Shown here: positions 52,756-62,101 of the stretch, one piece after another
Layout of the letters: each line of letters starts with the position of its first letter
How positions within the stretch are numbered: the stretch's first letter is position 1
NCBI RefSeq assembly: GCF_039544105.1
Contig: NZ_BAABLA010000021.1
DNA length: 64,000 nt
Origin: Haloechinothrix_A salitolerans
GTDB lineage: Bacteria; Actinomycetota; Actinomycetes; Mycobacteriales; Pseudonocardiaceae
Reading direction: 5' to 3' (one strand)
The notes under the pieces: generated by a model
Told to the model about the DNA's origin: nothing
Seen by the model: the letters and a program-made list of their open reading frames with translations, nothing else
The model's database searches: none
Program-made: the position numbers and the translations under genes

Positions 52756-53253
52756 ATGAATGATCCGCTGCCGTTCGACCCCATCGCCCGCGCCGCGGAA
52801 CTGTGGGAGGAACGCATCGGACCCGCGCGAACCATGGCCGCCGCCACGGGCATCATGCGCGTGCAGCAGATTATCCAGTCCGCGGTGGACGGCGCGCTCA
52901 AGCCGCACAAGCTCACCTTCGCCAGGTTCGAGGCGCTGGTGCTGCTGACCTTCGCCCGGCGTGGCAGTCTGCCGATGCGGGTCATGGGAGAACGGCTGCA
53001 GCTGCACCCCACCAGCGTCACCAACATCGTCGACCGGCTGGAGGCGGACAGCCTGGTCACCCGGCTACCGCACCCGACGGATCGACGCACCACGCTGGTC
53101 GAGATCACCCAGGCCGGTCGGGACCGTTGCGCTTTGGCGACGAAGGCGGTCACCGACATCGACTTCGGCCTGAGCGGACTGACCGGTAGGCAAACCGATC
53201 AACTCATCGAGTTGCTGACCAGGGTGCGGAAAGCCACCGGCGACTTCGAGTGA
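52756..53253 (+). CDS. MarR-family regulator
   Basis: 165 residues from the ATG at 52756. MarR HTH: LTFARFEALVLLTFARRGSLPMRVMGERLQLHPTSVTNIVDRLEADSLVTRLPHPTDRRTTLVEITQAGRD. The recognition helix region (LHPTSVTNIVDRLE) and the wing DRRTT are clear. Regulated target unknown; it is convergent with DUF3817 (adjacent stop codons), and the upstream gene is divergent. Confidence 0.85.
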   Translation: MNDPLPFDPIARAAELWEERIGPARTMAAATGIMRVQQIIQSAVDGALKPHKLTFARFEALVLLTFARRGSLPMRVMGERLQLHPTSVTNIVDRLEADSLVTRLPHPTDRRTTLVEITQAGRDRCALATKAVTDIDFGLSGLTGRQTDQLIELLTRVRKATGDFE

Positions 53254-53622
53254 TCAGGCGGGCGCCCCCTCGCGGCCGCGCGGCAGGTACAGCGCGACAC
53301 CCGCGTGCCGGTCGATCTCCGGGCCGTCGAACTTGCCGGAGCGCAGCGCCCACAGCTCAAACCACCAAGTGCACAGCGGGGGCACGCTCGCGACGAGCGC
53401 GAGCAGCAGCGTCTTGCCGTCCCAACCGAAGATCCGGTGCAGGGCCAGCGTCGTCACGACGTAGGCCACGAACAGGATGCCGTGCACCATTCCGATGACG
53501 GGCACGCCGCCCTCACCGAACTCGATCACGTACTTGACGAACATGCCCGCGAGCAGCGCTGCCCAGGACAGTGCCTCGGCGACTGCGATGATCCGGAACA
53601 CCGTTGCGGCCTTGCCAACCAC
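53254..53622 (-). CDS. DUF3817 membrane protein
   Basis: 122 residues from the GTG at 53622, with GGAGGA upstream. Three membrane segments: ATVFRIIAVAEALSWAALLAG, IGMVHGILFVAYVVTTLAL and LLLALVASVPPLCTWWFELW. FVKYVIEFGEGGVPVIGMVHGI is the DUF3817 (TIGR03954) signature. Function unknown. Convergent and abutting the MarR gene. Confidence 0.8.
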   Translation of the reverse strand: MVGKAATVFRIIAVAEALSWAALLAGMFVKYVIEFGEGGVPVIGMVHGILFVAYVVTTLALHRIFGWDGKTLLLALVASVPPLCTWWFELWALRSGKFDGPEIDRHAGVALYLPRGREGAPA

Positions 53623-53765
53623 GATTTCCTCCAGACACACGAAAAGGCGGTTCTCGCTCACTGAGTGGGGATGTGGGCTCAGCGCTGAACCCGCCAACAG
53701 CGGCCTGTCGTGCCGCTCCGGTATTCATTCTGAAGCGTGACGGTGGTCACCGGGACACTGGGCAT

Positions 53766-54809
53766 ATGAATGACGCGCAGCAGCGGCCGAAAGCCGAACC
53801 CTTGTCCCCGAACCAGCCGCCGCACTTCTACCGAGGCGGCGCCGCGATCGCCGCGTTCCGGGGTCTTCCGGTATTGGACGACCACCGGCCCGAGGACTGG
53901 GTCGCGTCCGCGACGGCGCGGTTCGGTACAGCGGGCACGGGACTGAGCGTGCTCGCGGAGGGTACCCGCCTCGCGGACGCGGTTCGAGGCGATCCATACG
54001 GCTGGCTGGGCGGCGAGCACGTCGCCCGGTTCGGGCACAGCACCGCGTTGCTGGTCAAACTCCTCGACGCCGGACAGCGACTTCCGGTGCACTGCCATCC
54101 TTCGGACGACTTCGCGCGCACGCACCTCAGCGCGGCCTGTGGCAAGACCGAGGCATGGCTGGTGCTGGGCACCACAGGTGAGCGGCCGAGGGTCTGGGCG
54201 GGGTTTCGCGACGACGTCGACGAGGCGATGGCGTACCGCTGGGTGTCCGAGCAGGACGGTGCCGCGCTGCTCGGCGCGCTCAATGAGATCCCGGTGCGCA
54301 CGGGCGACGCGTTGGTCATCCCCGCCGGGCTGCCGCACGCCATCGGTGAGGGTGTGTTCGTGCTCGAACTCCAGCAGCCGAGCGACCTGTCACTGACATT
54401 GGAGTGGCTGGACTTCTTGGACACCGCCGAGCAGGCGCACCTCGGTATCGGCTTCGAGCGGGCACTCGCGGCGCTGGACCGTTCCGCCTGGGACAACGAT
54501 CGGCTCGCGACGCTGCTCACCCGCCGCGAGTCCGGGTCGCTGCTGGCCGACGCGGCGGACGACTTCTTCCGCGCTGACCGTCTGTCGGGTGGTGCGACCG
54601 TGGAGCCGGGCTTCGCCGTGATCGTCGTGCTGGGCGGCAGCGGTACGCTGCACACCGATAACGGCGCACCCCTGCCGCTGGCTCGGGGCACCACCGTCGT
54701 CGTCCCGCACGCTGCCGGACCGGCACGACTCAGTGGACTCGATGGGGCGCTCGACGTGATCGCGTGTCGGCCCCCTACGGTGCCCAATCCGGGCGAAACG
54801 GTGTCATGA
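53766..54809 (+). CDS. manA: Mannose-6-phosphate isomerase (class I)
   Basis: 347 residues from the ATG at 53766. Zinc-binding HCHPSDDFA (in RLPVHCHPSDDFA) and the C-terminal LVIPAGLPHAIGEGVFVLELQQPSDLSLTLEW are the class I ManA marks. It interconverts mannose-6-phosphate and fructose-6-phosphate, feeding GDP-mannose synthesis. Alternatively, a carbohydrate-kinase-associated variant exists in the same family. Monocistronic start, no other mannose gene nearby. Confidence 0.8.
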   Translation: MNDAQQRPKAEPLSPNQPPHFYRGGAAIAAFRGLPVLDDHRPEDWVASATARFGTAGTGLSVLAEGTRLADAVRGDPYGWLGGEHVARFGHSTALLVKLLDAGQRLPVHCHPSDDFARTHLSAACGKTEAWLVLGTTGERPRVWAGFRDDVDEAMAYRWVSEQDGAALLGALNEIPVRTGDALVIPAGLPHAIGEGVFVLELQQPSDLSLTLEWLDFLDTAEQAHLGIGFERALAALDRSAWDNDRLATLLTRRESGSLLADAADDFFRADRLSGGATVEPGFAVIVVLGGSGTLHTDNGAPLPLARGTTVVVPHAAGPARLSGLDGALDVIACRPPTVPNPGETVS

Positions 54810-54879
54810 CTGACGCTCGCCAGTTACGTTAACGCCACGCCCCGTGCGGCTGTCGAGAGAACGGAGAGGTGCCCGCGAC

Positions 54880-55758
54880 GTGTCCACCGGCAACGGGCCA
54901 CGCGCCCTGACTCGTCGCACCCTCCTGCGCGGGGCGGCGGCGACCGGGGTCGTCACGCTGGCCGGCTGCGGGCCGGACGAGGCGAGTACTAGCTTCCAGG
55001 CAGCGCAGCGAACCGGCACGATCAAGGTCGGCTTCGCCAACGAGGCGCCATACGGATTCCTCGACGAGACCGGCAGGCTCACCGGCGAGGCGCCCGAGGT
55101 GGCGCGAGCGGTGCTGCGCGACTACGGCATCACGAAACTGGAAGGTGTCCTGGCCGACTTCCGCCAGCTCATCCCTGGACTCAAAGCGGGTCGCTACGCC
55201 TTTGTCGCGGCTGGCATGTTCATCAACCCGTCGCGGTGCGCCGATGCGGCGTTCCCCATCCCGGATTACCAAGTGGAGTCGGCGTTCCTGGTGCCAGAAG
55301 GCAATCCGAAGGGCATCACTCGGTTCCAGGACATCCCCGGCAAGGACGTCCTCATCGCGGTACTCACCGGCGGGGTCGAGCTCGGCTACGCGGTCGAGGC
55401 CGGTGTACCGGAGGAGCAGATCGTGACGCTGGGCGACCAGGACAGCGTGTTCCGCGCGGTGCGAGACGGTCGCGTGTACGGCGCGGCCACGCTCGACACG
55501 ACGGCGGCGTGGCTGTTGGAACAGAACCCGGGTTCAGGCTTGGCGAAGAGCGAACCGTTCCTGCTCGGCTCGACGCCGGGTATCGGCGCGTTCACCTTTC
55601 CACGCGGCGCGACGGATTTCGTCGCGGCGTTCAACACCGGACTGCGAAGGCTCAAGGAATCCGGTGAATGGCTACGTATCGTGAAACCGTTCGGATTCAG
55701 CGAGCGGAACGTGCCCCCGCCGGATGTCACCACCGAGCAGCTGTGCGGTGACGCATGA
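54880..55758 (+). CDS. EhuB-like extracellular solute-binding lipoprotein
   Basis: 292 residues from the GTG at 54880 (GGAGAGG upstream); an earlier GTG at 54844 is possible. Signal: TRRTLLRGAAATGVVTLAGC, a twin-arginine-type lipoprotein signal. The domain shows EhuB/SBP_bac_3 features: GFANEAPYGFLDETGRLTGEAPEVARAVLRDYGI, FRQLIPGLKAGRYAFVAAGMFINPSRC. EhuB binds ectoine/hydroxyectoine. No permease or ATPase genes adjoin; instead it is coupled to the membrane protein gene that follows. Confidence 0.75.
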   Translation: MSTGNGPRALTRRTLLRGAAATGVVTLAGCGPDEASTSFQAAQRTGTIKVGFANEAPYGFLDETGRLTGEAPEVARAVLRDYGITKLEGVLADFRQLIPGLKAGRYAFVAAGMFINPSRCADAAFPIPDYQVESAFLVPEGNPKGITRFQDIPGKDVLIAVLTGGVELGYAVEAGVPEEQIVTLGDQDSVFRAVRDGRVYGAATLDTTAAWLLEQNPGSGLAKSEPFLLGSTPGIGAFTFPRGATDFVAAFNTGLRRLKESGEWLRIVKPFGFSERNVPPPDVTTEQLCGDA

Positions 55759-57212
55759 CCGAGCAGGACACCGCCACGGCTGACGGCGCGCCCGAAGCTC
55801 CTGGTGCGATCGGGGCCGGCACCGTGATCGAGGACGTCGCCGAGCGCGCGGAGCGACCGTCCACACGGGGAATGCGCCGTAAAGATTTGCTGCGCAGCAC
55901 GCCGGGCCAGTGGGGTGTGCTGCTGGTGGCGCTGGTCATCGCTGGGTTGATCGTCGGGCTGGTGACGTCGCTGAGCGTGCGGTCCCGGCAGCAGACACTG
56001 GCTGACCTCGCCACGTCATCCGGGCAACTGCGAGTGGCTGCCGCCGAGTTCCACCGGTCGCTGTCCACGGCGGACACCGCGGCCGCGGCGGCGTTCCTCG
56101 CGCGAGACCAGAACCGGGCGACCGACCGGGTGCGCTACGAGACCGCGTATGAGGCGGCGATCAGCGAGGCGCAGTCCGCGCTCGCGACGCTGGTCGCTTC
56201 GCGCGACGAAGATTCTGACCCCGGGCGGCGCAACCTGCTCGGCACGTTGCCAGGGCGGCTGTCGGAGTACACGGTGCTGATCGAGACGGCCAGGGCGTAC
56301 AACCGCCAGGGTGAGCCGGTCGCGTCGACGTACCAGCTACTCGCCGCCGATGCGATGCGCGCACACCTGCTACCCGCCGCCCGGGAGTTGCACCAAGCCA
56401 CACGGGCGCGTGTGGCCGACAAGCAACTGTCGGCGATGTCGTTTCCGGTGCTGGAGTTGGTGCTGATCGGGTTGTTGCTTGGTGCGCTGGTCGGCGCGCA
56501 GGTGTGGTTGCGGCGGCGCACCAACCGTCTGATCAACGTCGGGCTGGTGGCGGCGACCGCCGCGGCTGCCGCGATGCTCGTATGGACGATGGCGGGCGCG
56601 GTGACGGCGGGCGCACATGCCGAGCGCTCGGCCGAGGAAGGCACCCAGGTTGGCGATGCACTGACCGACGCGCGCATCACCGCGCTCGCCGCCCGCGGCA
56701 ACGAGGCACTGTTACTGGTTTCGGCCCGCGACGATCACGACACCAGCCGCTATCAGCAACGGTTCATCGACCTGCGAGAGCGACTGGTGGGGTCGGGCGC
56801 CGACGACTCCGGCACGGGTGATCCCAACGCCGGCGACTCGGCGCGCTCGGGCGGAGAACTCGCCTTGGCGAAAGCGGCTACCGACGACGCGGAGATCCGG
56901 GATCAGATCGACAAGGCCGCTGCCGCCGCCGACGTCTGGTTGAACCAACATGACGTCATCTTGAGCGCCGCGGGCGCTGCCCAAGCCGGTGCCGTCGAGG
57001 CGCTGCTTGGGTCACCGGGCGCGGGATCGTTCACCACCGTCGACGACGCACTCGGGGCCGCCGTCGACGACGTCCGCCACGACATCAACGACGAGATCAC
57101 CGCGGCCCGCTCTGCGATGACCGCCATGACGACCGGCGTCATAACCCTGAGCGGGTTCATCGCACTCGCCGCCGGAGCCGGCGTCTGGCAGCGCCTCCGC
57201 GAATACCGCTGA
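55755..57212 (+). CDS. GlnX-like membrane sensor protein
   Basis: 485 residues, start overlapping the binding-protein stop (ATGA). An acidic N-terminus precedes helix 1 (WGVLLVALVIAGLIVGLVTSL). A helical extracellular domain follows (residues 80-225), then helices 2-3 (VLELVLIGLLLGALVGAQVWL; INVGLVAATAAAAAMLVWTMAG), a second extracellular domain (260-450), and a final helix (TGVITLSGFIALAAGAGVW). This alternating layout and the partner SBP resemble GlnH-GlnX of mycobacteria, which pass a ligand signal to PknG. Here no pknG is adjacent. Assignment from memory and topology. Confidence 0.6.
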   Translation: MTEQDTATADGAPEAPGAIGAGTVIEDVAERAERPSTRGMRRKDLLRSTPGQWGVLLVALVIAGLIVGLVTSLSVRSRQQTLADLATSSGQLRVAAAEFHRSLSTADTAAAAAFLARDQNRATDRVRYETAYEAAISEAQSALATLVASRDEDSDPGRRNLLGTLPGRLSEYTVLIETARAYNRQGEPVASTYQLLAADAMRAHLLPAARELHQATRARVADKQLSAMSFPVLELVLIGLLLGALVGAQVWLRRRTNRLINVGLVAATAAAAAMLVWTMAGAVTAGAHAERSAEEGTQVGDALTDARITALAARGNEALLLVSARDDHDTSRYQQRFIDLRERLVGSGADDSGTGDPNAGDSARSGGELALAKAATDDAEIRDQIDKAAAAADVWLNQHDVILSAAGAAQAGAVEALLGSPGAGSFTTVDDALGAAVDDVRHDINDEITAARSAMTAMTTGVITLSGFIALAAGAGVWQRLREYR

Positions 57213-57240
57213 CACTGTGTCCGACGTTCCGGACGCCGTT
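57213..57240. repeat. Dispersed repeat related to that at 20949-21055
   Basis: CACTGTGTCCGACGTTCCGG ACGCCGTT (split) lies just after the GlnX-like stop codon. Its reverse complement shares GGCGTCCGGAA and GTCGGACACAG with the units downstream of aceB. Confidence 0.5.
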
Positions 57241-57374
57241 TTTCGCGCACATTTCAATTCCCTCGGCCACATCGTCAAGCAGTTGGGAATTCGGTAACGG
57301 TCGTTGCGTAACGCGCGCCGTTGACATGGCGAAGTCGGGGAGTAACTCGATCCGTTTCAACCCTATGGAGTTGT

Positions 57375-58028
57375 ATGTCTAAGTTCGGAGCCGCCCTTGC
57401 GGCCGTCGCACTGGCAGCGGGAACGTCCCTAACGCTCACAGCGCCCGCGCTCGCGCAGCAGGACTACAATTGCTCTGACTTCGAGACGCAAGAAGAGGCA
57501 CAAGAAGAGTACGAGAAGGATAAGAGCGATCCCCACGGCCTCGATGGTGACGGCGACGGTGTCGCTTGCGAGTCACTGCCGTCCGGCGAGGGATCTGGCG
57601 ACGACCAGCAGCCATCCGATGGCCACCAGGACGGCCAAGATGATGGCGGCAACCAAGGCGGCCAGGCCAGCGGCGACCAGTATGACTGCTCTGACTTCGC
57701 CACCCAAGAGGAAGCCCAGGCGGAGTACGAAAAGGATCCAAGTGATCCGTCCAACCTGGACGGGGACAACGACGGCGTCGCATGCGAGTCGCTGCCTGCG
57801 GGCGGCGGATCTGGCGATGGCCAACAGCAACCGGCGGACGACGGCCAAGGAGACCAATCGACCAACACCGGAGGCCAGGTCGAACAGGTTCCGCAGGGTG
57901 GCGTCGAAACCGGTGGTGGCGCCGACAGCGACGGCATTTACCTGCTCGGCGGCGGACTGGTGCTCGCCGCGGCGGGCGGAACGGCCCTGGTCGCACGCCG
58001 CGCTCACCGGGGGGCAACCCAGCGGTGA
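57375..58028 (+). CDS. Excalibur-domain surface protein with C-terminal anchor
   Basis: 217 residues from the ATG at 57375. Signal peptide [27 protein letters not shown]; two excalibur domains (YNCSDF ... [19 protein letters not shown] ... [13 protein letters not shown]), with the calcium-binding DxDxDGxxCE pattern. A Gly/Gln/Asp-rich linker follows; then [10 protein letters not shown], a hydrophobic stretch ([20 protein letters not shown]) and a basic tail (RRAHRG). That ending looks like a sortase sorting signal. It overlaps a class F sortase gene by 4 bases. Confidence 0.82.
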
Positions 58029-58696
58029 CGCGTAATCACGTCGAGCACGGCAACCCCCGCCGAGCACTGTTCACAGCGCTGACGGGGGTTGCGCTCGTGC
58101 TGGCCACGAGTGCCACAGGCTGCGGTACACCCGAGGAACCCGCCACACCACATACTCCGGCTACCAGCGAGGCTCGCGCCGCACAACCAACGAAGAACGA
58201 GCCAACGGCTAGCACACCGAAGCGGGACGTCGCCCCGATGTCCCCTGCCGAACCCGTCGACCTAGCGATCCCATCGCTGGACGTGACCGCCCCAATCATG
58301 GACCTCGGTCTGCAGTCAGACGGGTCGTTGGAAGTGCCGCCCGGCGCGGACCAAGCCGGGTGGTACACGGGCGCACCAACGCCAGGGGAACTCGGCCCCG
58401 CGATCATCGCCGCACACGTCAATTGGGACGGCGAAGACGGTCCGTTCGCCCGGCTGCACGAGCTGACGCCGGGAAGCCGTGTCGTGGTTTCCCGCGCGGA
58501 TGGCACGCGCGCGGTGTTCGCGGTCAAACGTGTGGAGCAGTACCCCAAAGCGCGCTTCCCTACCGAGCGCGTATATGGCGACATCGACCACGCTGGATTG
58601 CGACTGATCACCTGTGGCGGGGAGTTCGACAGCGCAGCTGACAGCTACGAGGACAACATCATCGCCTTCGCACGCCTCGTCGCGCCAGAGCGATAA
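58025..58696 (+). CDS. Class F sortase
   Basis: 223 residues from the GTG at 58025. The N-terminal signal/lipobox-like region (LATSATGC) is followed by a Thr/Pro-rich linker. Catalytic domain: [33 protein letters not shown], the His in IIAAHVNW, the Cys in [10 protein letters not shown] and Arg in IIAFARLV or FARLHE. Actinobacterial class F sortases attach or crosslink surface proteins. Coupling with the preceding excalibur protein suggests that it is the substrate. Confidence 0.85.
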
Positions 58697-58763
58697 GACG
58701 TACCGGACGTCTCGGCCGACGCTGAGTTCCCACGGTCCTCCGGTCTCAAGCTCGTCCGCTGAG

Positions 58764-61181
58764 CTAAGGCGAGCGCGCCCGTGCGGGCACGATCCGCAGT
58801 CCGCCATCAACCGCGACAAGCGCGATGTCACCACTGATGTCAGTGCGCACGACGGCCGCTCCCCCGCTACGCAACTCGTCGATCAGCATGGTGTTCGGGT
58901 GACCGTATCGGTTCCTCGCGCCAACGCTGATCACGGCGACAGTGGGATCCACGACGTCCAGGAATCTTGGCAGTGTGGAGCTGCTTCCGTGGTGCGGCAC
59001 CTTGAGCACATCGGCACGCAGATCTTCCCCCGCTGCCAGTAAATCCGCCTGCGCGGCGAGTTCGACGTCGCCCGTGAGCAACACGCTTCCCGCAGAAGTC
59101 TCGGCCTTGAGCACCACCGACGCGTTGTTGACCTCCGTACCGTCCGCGTCCGGGTCGGGCGGTGGCACGTACCGGGGGCCAAGCACCCGTAGTCGCAGGC
59201 TCGGCCAAGTCAGCCGCTGGCCCGCCGACAGCTCCAACACCGTGACGTCAAACCGGCGCCCCGTCGCCACGACCTGCCGCCATGCCCAGTCCGGTGTGCG
59301 GCCTTCTCCGACGGCTATGGCTCCCACCGCACGTCCATCGAGCACGGCAGCCAAGCCACCGATGTGGTCGGCGTGCAGGTGGCTCAGGACCACCATCGGT
59401 ACTCGTTCGACATCCAGCCGATCGAGGCACCGGTCGATATCGCCGAGTTCAGTACCGGCGTCGACCACGACCGCGCTGCCACGCTCTCCCGTCGACAGCA
59501 CAAGGCCGTCGCCCTGGCCAACGTCGCAGGCCACGAACACCCATCGCGGTGGTGGCCAGCCCGGCATCACGACGAACACCGGGATCGCGACGATGGCGAC
59601 TCCCACCGACCCGGCGGTGAGCACTGTCAGTAACAGGCGGGAACGCACCGCCACAAGGACGCCGATACACATGAACGCGGCGACGAGCCCGCCCCACCAA
59701 CCGTCCGGCCATCCGATCACGGCGCCAGGCACGCTCGCGGCTTCCCGGGCGACGAGCACGAGCCAACTCACCAGAGGGCCTGCCAGCCACACCGCTGCCT
59801 CCGCCAACGCGGGCGCGACCATCGCGCACCCGGCCGCCACCACACCGAGCACGGTGGCGGGAGCGACAACAGGTGTCGCCAGCACATTGGCCGCCACCGT
59901 TACCAAGCTGACTTCCCCTGACGTCCCCGCGATGATCGGCGTGGTCGCGACGAACGCCGCCAACGGAACCGCGATACCTTCGGCTACACCCGCGGGCACA
60001 CCACGACGTCGCGCCGCCGCGACCCACGTCGGCGCGAGCAGGACCAGCGCCGCCGTCGCCACCACGGACAGGGCGAATCCGATACTGACAGCCATCGCGG
60101 GATCGGCCAGCACCAATACGATCACGCTGAACGCCAAGGCAGGCAGCGCCGACCGATTCCTCCCGAGCGCGAGAGCGAGCAGCCCGACCGCGCCCATCAC
60201 GCCCGCCCGCGACACGCTCGGCTCGGATCCGACCAGAATCACGTACCCCAGCAATACCGCTCCACCGATCACGGCCGATGCCCTCGGCCCAATGCGCAGC
60301 AGGCGCAGCAACACGAACGCCGCACCGACCACGATCACGACGTTGGATCCGGATACCGCCGTCAGGTGAGACATGCCCGCATCGAGGAACTCCTCCTCCA
60401 CCCGCAGCGGCAACGCCGAGGTGTCTCCGACGACCAGCCCGGGCAACAAGCCCGCCTCGTCGGGATCGAGCACACCCGCGGACACCGCTCGCAAGGCATG
60501 GCGCATCGACCGGGCGGCGCGCTGCCACCACGGCGCCGATGTCACCCGCGTGGGTTCGGCGCGTACGCGCAATACCGCTACCAGTAGCTCGCCGGACGAC
60601 GCTGGCGCCAGTGTCCCGGTGGCTCGTAGCCGCTGTCCTGGCACCAACCCCGACCAACCTTCCCCTGACGCGATCAGCAGCACTCGGCCCGTACTCGCGA
60701 CAGGCTCTCCTTCCACTACGGCCCGCTCGACATCGGCGTGAAGCACGACCCGGCCGCCGCCGGAAGGCTCTCCCGCGTACCCCGCCGCGCGGATGGCGCG
60801 AGCCCGACTGGTCAGCGCGACGTCCAGCACCGCCTCACCACCGCTGGCGGCGACGGTACGCAGCGGATCATGCTCAGCGCCGTGGAGAACCAGCGTCACC
60901 GGCACCGCGCACAGCACGCCCACCACCCCGAGCGCGGCGGCACCGTGGCGTCGACCGAATCCCGAACGCCGCACGGCGGGGAGCACGGACGTCGCGAGCA
61001 CGCCTCCGCCACACAGCGCCGCCAACCACCACGTACCTAGCAACCCGAGGAGCCCGGCGAGCCACACGGTCATGGCGGCGGGTACCAGCCGGAAGTCGTG
61101 CCGCGCGCGGTCGGCCAGCACCGAGGTCATCGGGGGTGTGGCGGACAGGGACCGTCTCGTGGCACCGAGGTCCGGTGTCAT
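58764..61181 (-). CDS. comEC: ComEC/Rec2-family DNA uptake channel protein
   Basis: 805 residues from the ATG overlapping the comEA stop (ATGA). The competence domain is VVGDTSALPLRVEEEFLDAGMSHLTAVSGSNVVIVV (TAVSGxN). About ten hydrophobic segments. The C-terminal metallo-beta-lactamase-like domain shows VACDVGQGDGLVLSTG, VVLSHLHADHIGGL (HxHxDH) and LKVPHHGSS. In competent bacteria it imports single-stranded DNA. Natural competence is not usually known in this group; it may have another role in DNA or envelope handling. Confidence 0.92.
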   Translation of the reverse strand: MTPDLGATRRSLSATPPMTSVLADRARHDFRLVPAAMTVWLAGLLGLLGTWWLAALCGGGVLATSVLPAVRRSGFGRRHGAAALGVVGVLCAVPVTLVLHGAEHDPLRTVAASGGEAVLDVALTSRARAIRAAGYAGEPSGGGRVVLHADVERAVVEGEPVASTGRVLLIASGEGWSGLVPGQRLRATGTLAPASSGELLVAVLRVRAEPTRVTSAPWWQRAARSMRHALRAVSAGVLDPDEAGLLPGLVVGDTSALPLRVEEEFLDAGMSHLTAVSGSNVVIVVGAAFVLLRLLRIGPRASAVIGGAVLLGYVILVGSEPSVSRAGVMGAVGLLALALGRNRSALPALAFSVIVLVLADPAMAVSIGFALSVVATAALVLLAPTWVAAARRRGVPAGVAEGIAVPLAAFVATTPIIAGTSGEVSLVTVAANVLATPVVAPATVLGVVAAGCAMVAPALAEAAVWLAGPLVSWLVLVAREAASVPGAVIGWPDGWWGGLVAAFMCIGVLVAVRSRLLLTVLTAGSVGVAIVAIPVFVVMPGWPPPRWVFVACDVGQGDGLVLSTGERGSAVVVDAGTELGDIDRCLDRLDVERVPMVVLSHLHADHIGGLAAVLDGRAVGAIAVGEGRTPDWAWRQVVATGRRFDVTVLELSAGQRLTWPSLRLRVLGPRYVPPPDPDADGTEVNNASVVLKAETSAGSVLLTGDVELAAQADLLAAGEDLRADVLKVPHHGSSSTLPRFLDVVDPTVAVISVGARNRYGHPNTMLIDELRSGGAAVVRTDISGDIALVAVDGGLRIVPARARSP

Positions 61182-61999
61182 TCCGCGGCGACAACGGTCA
61201 CGCGCTCCCTGAGATCAGCCAGCCGCTGTTCCCCGATGCCCGACACCTCGCGCAGCTGCTCGACGTTGGCGAAGGGGCCATGCTCCGCACGCCATTCAAG
61301 GATGCGCTGCGCCGTCACCTCCCCCACTCCTGGCAGTTCCAGCAACTCCGCTTCCGTGGCGGCGTTCAGATCGACCCGTGCCGCCGAGTCGTCCAAGGAG
61401 TCGGCTGCCGTGGCAGCGGTCATTCCGGCTGGAACTGGAACATCGACGTAGATTTGCTCGCCGTCAGAGAGCTTGCGAGCCAGATTGATGGTCGCCAGGT
61501 TCGCTCCGCCGCTGGCGCCGCCGGCCGCCTCAAGGGCGTCGGCGACCCTGGCGCCCTTTTCGACCGTGACCAGGCCCGGCTCAGCCACCTTGCCCACCAC
61601 ACTGACGACAAGTCGCGAGGGGGCGCCGCTGGTCGCGGTGGGCTCCGCTGTGGTCGTCGCCGTGTCGTGGACGGCCATGGGCAACGGCGGCGCTGGCTCT
61701 GGTTCTGGGCTGCTCGTCAGCAACAGAACCGCGACCGTGACGACCGCACCCAACGCGCCGAGTGCGGCGGCGAGCCGTGTCAGCCAGGCGCGTGGCGACG
61801 GCTCGGGCCCAGGCAGGTCATTGGACGACTCAGCTGGGTCAACCGACGCATCAGGCGCCGGGTGTGACGCGAGGCTTTGCGTCCGATCGAGATTTCCACC
61901 AGCTTCCGTTGGACGCTGCCACAGCCGACTTAACCGCGCATGAGCCATGGCGCCACGAACGGTACGGAACTGATCTACGAAGGGTAGCTGCGCGAACAT
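61178..61999 (-). CDS. comEA: ComEA-like DNA-binding protein
   Basis: 273 residues. One membrane anchor (WLTRLAAALGALGAVVTVAVLLLT) after a 70-residue cytoplasmic part, a SLBB-like domain (LVVSVVGKVAEPGLVTVEKGARVADALEAAGG) and a C-terminal double HhH domain (VDLNAATEAELLELPGVGEVTAQRILEWRAEHGPFANVEQL). The HhH binds DNA without sequence preference. Coupled to comEC. Counterpart of Rv2415c. Confidence 0.92.
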   Translation of the reverse strand: MFAQLPFVDQFRTVRGAMAHARLSRLWQRPTEAGGNLDRTQSLASHPAPDASVDPAESSNDLPGPEPSPRAWLTRLAAALGALGAVVTVAVLLLTSSPEPEPAPPLPMAVHDTATTTAEPTATSGAPSRLVVSVVGKVAEPGLVTVEKGARVADALEAAGGASGGANLATINLARKLSDGEQIYVDVPVPAGMTAATAADSLDDSAARVDLNAATEAELLELPGVGEVTAQRILEWRAEHGPFANVEQLREVSGIGEQRLADLRERVTVVAAE

Positions 62000-62101
62000 G
62001 GCGGTGACGTTAGAAACCGCTCATGGCCAGTGCCAGACCCCTGATCGGGGCTGTGGACAGCTACCGACCTGTGGATACGACGGTGTGCTGACGCTTCGGC
62101 G

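Noticed and set aside
58942..60369. 475-codon Thr/Ser-rich + strand frame
   Set aside because: Antisense to comEC; Ser/Thr-rich shadow frame.
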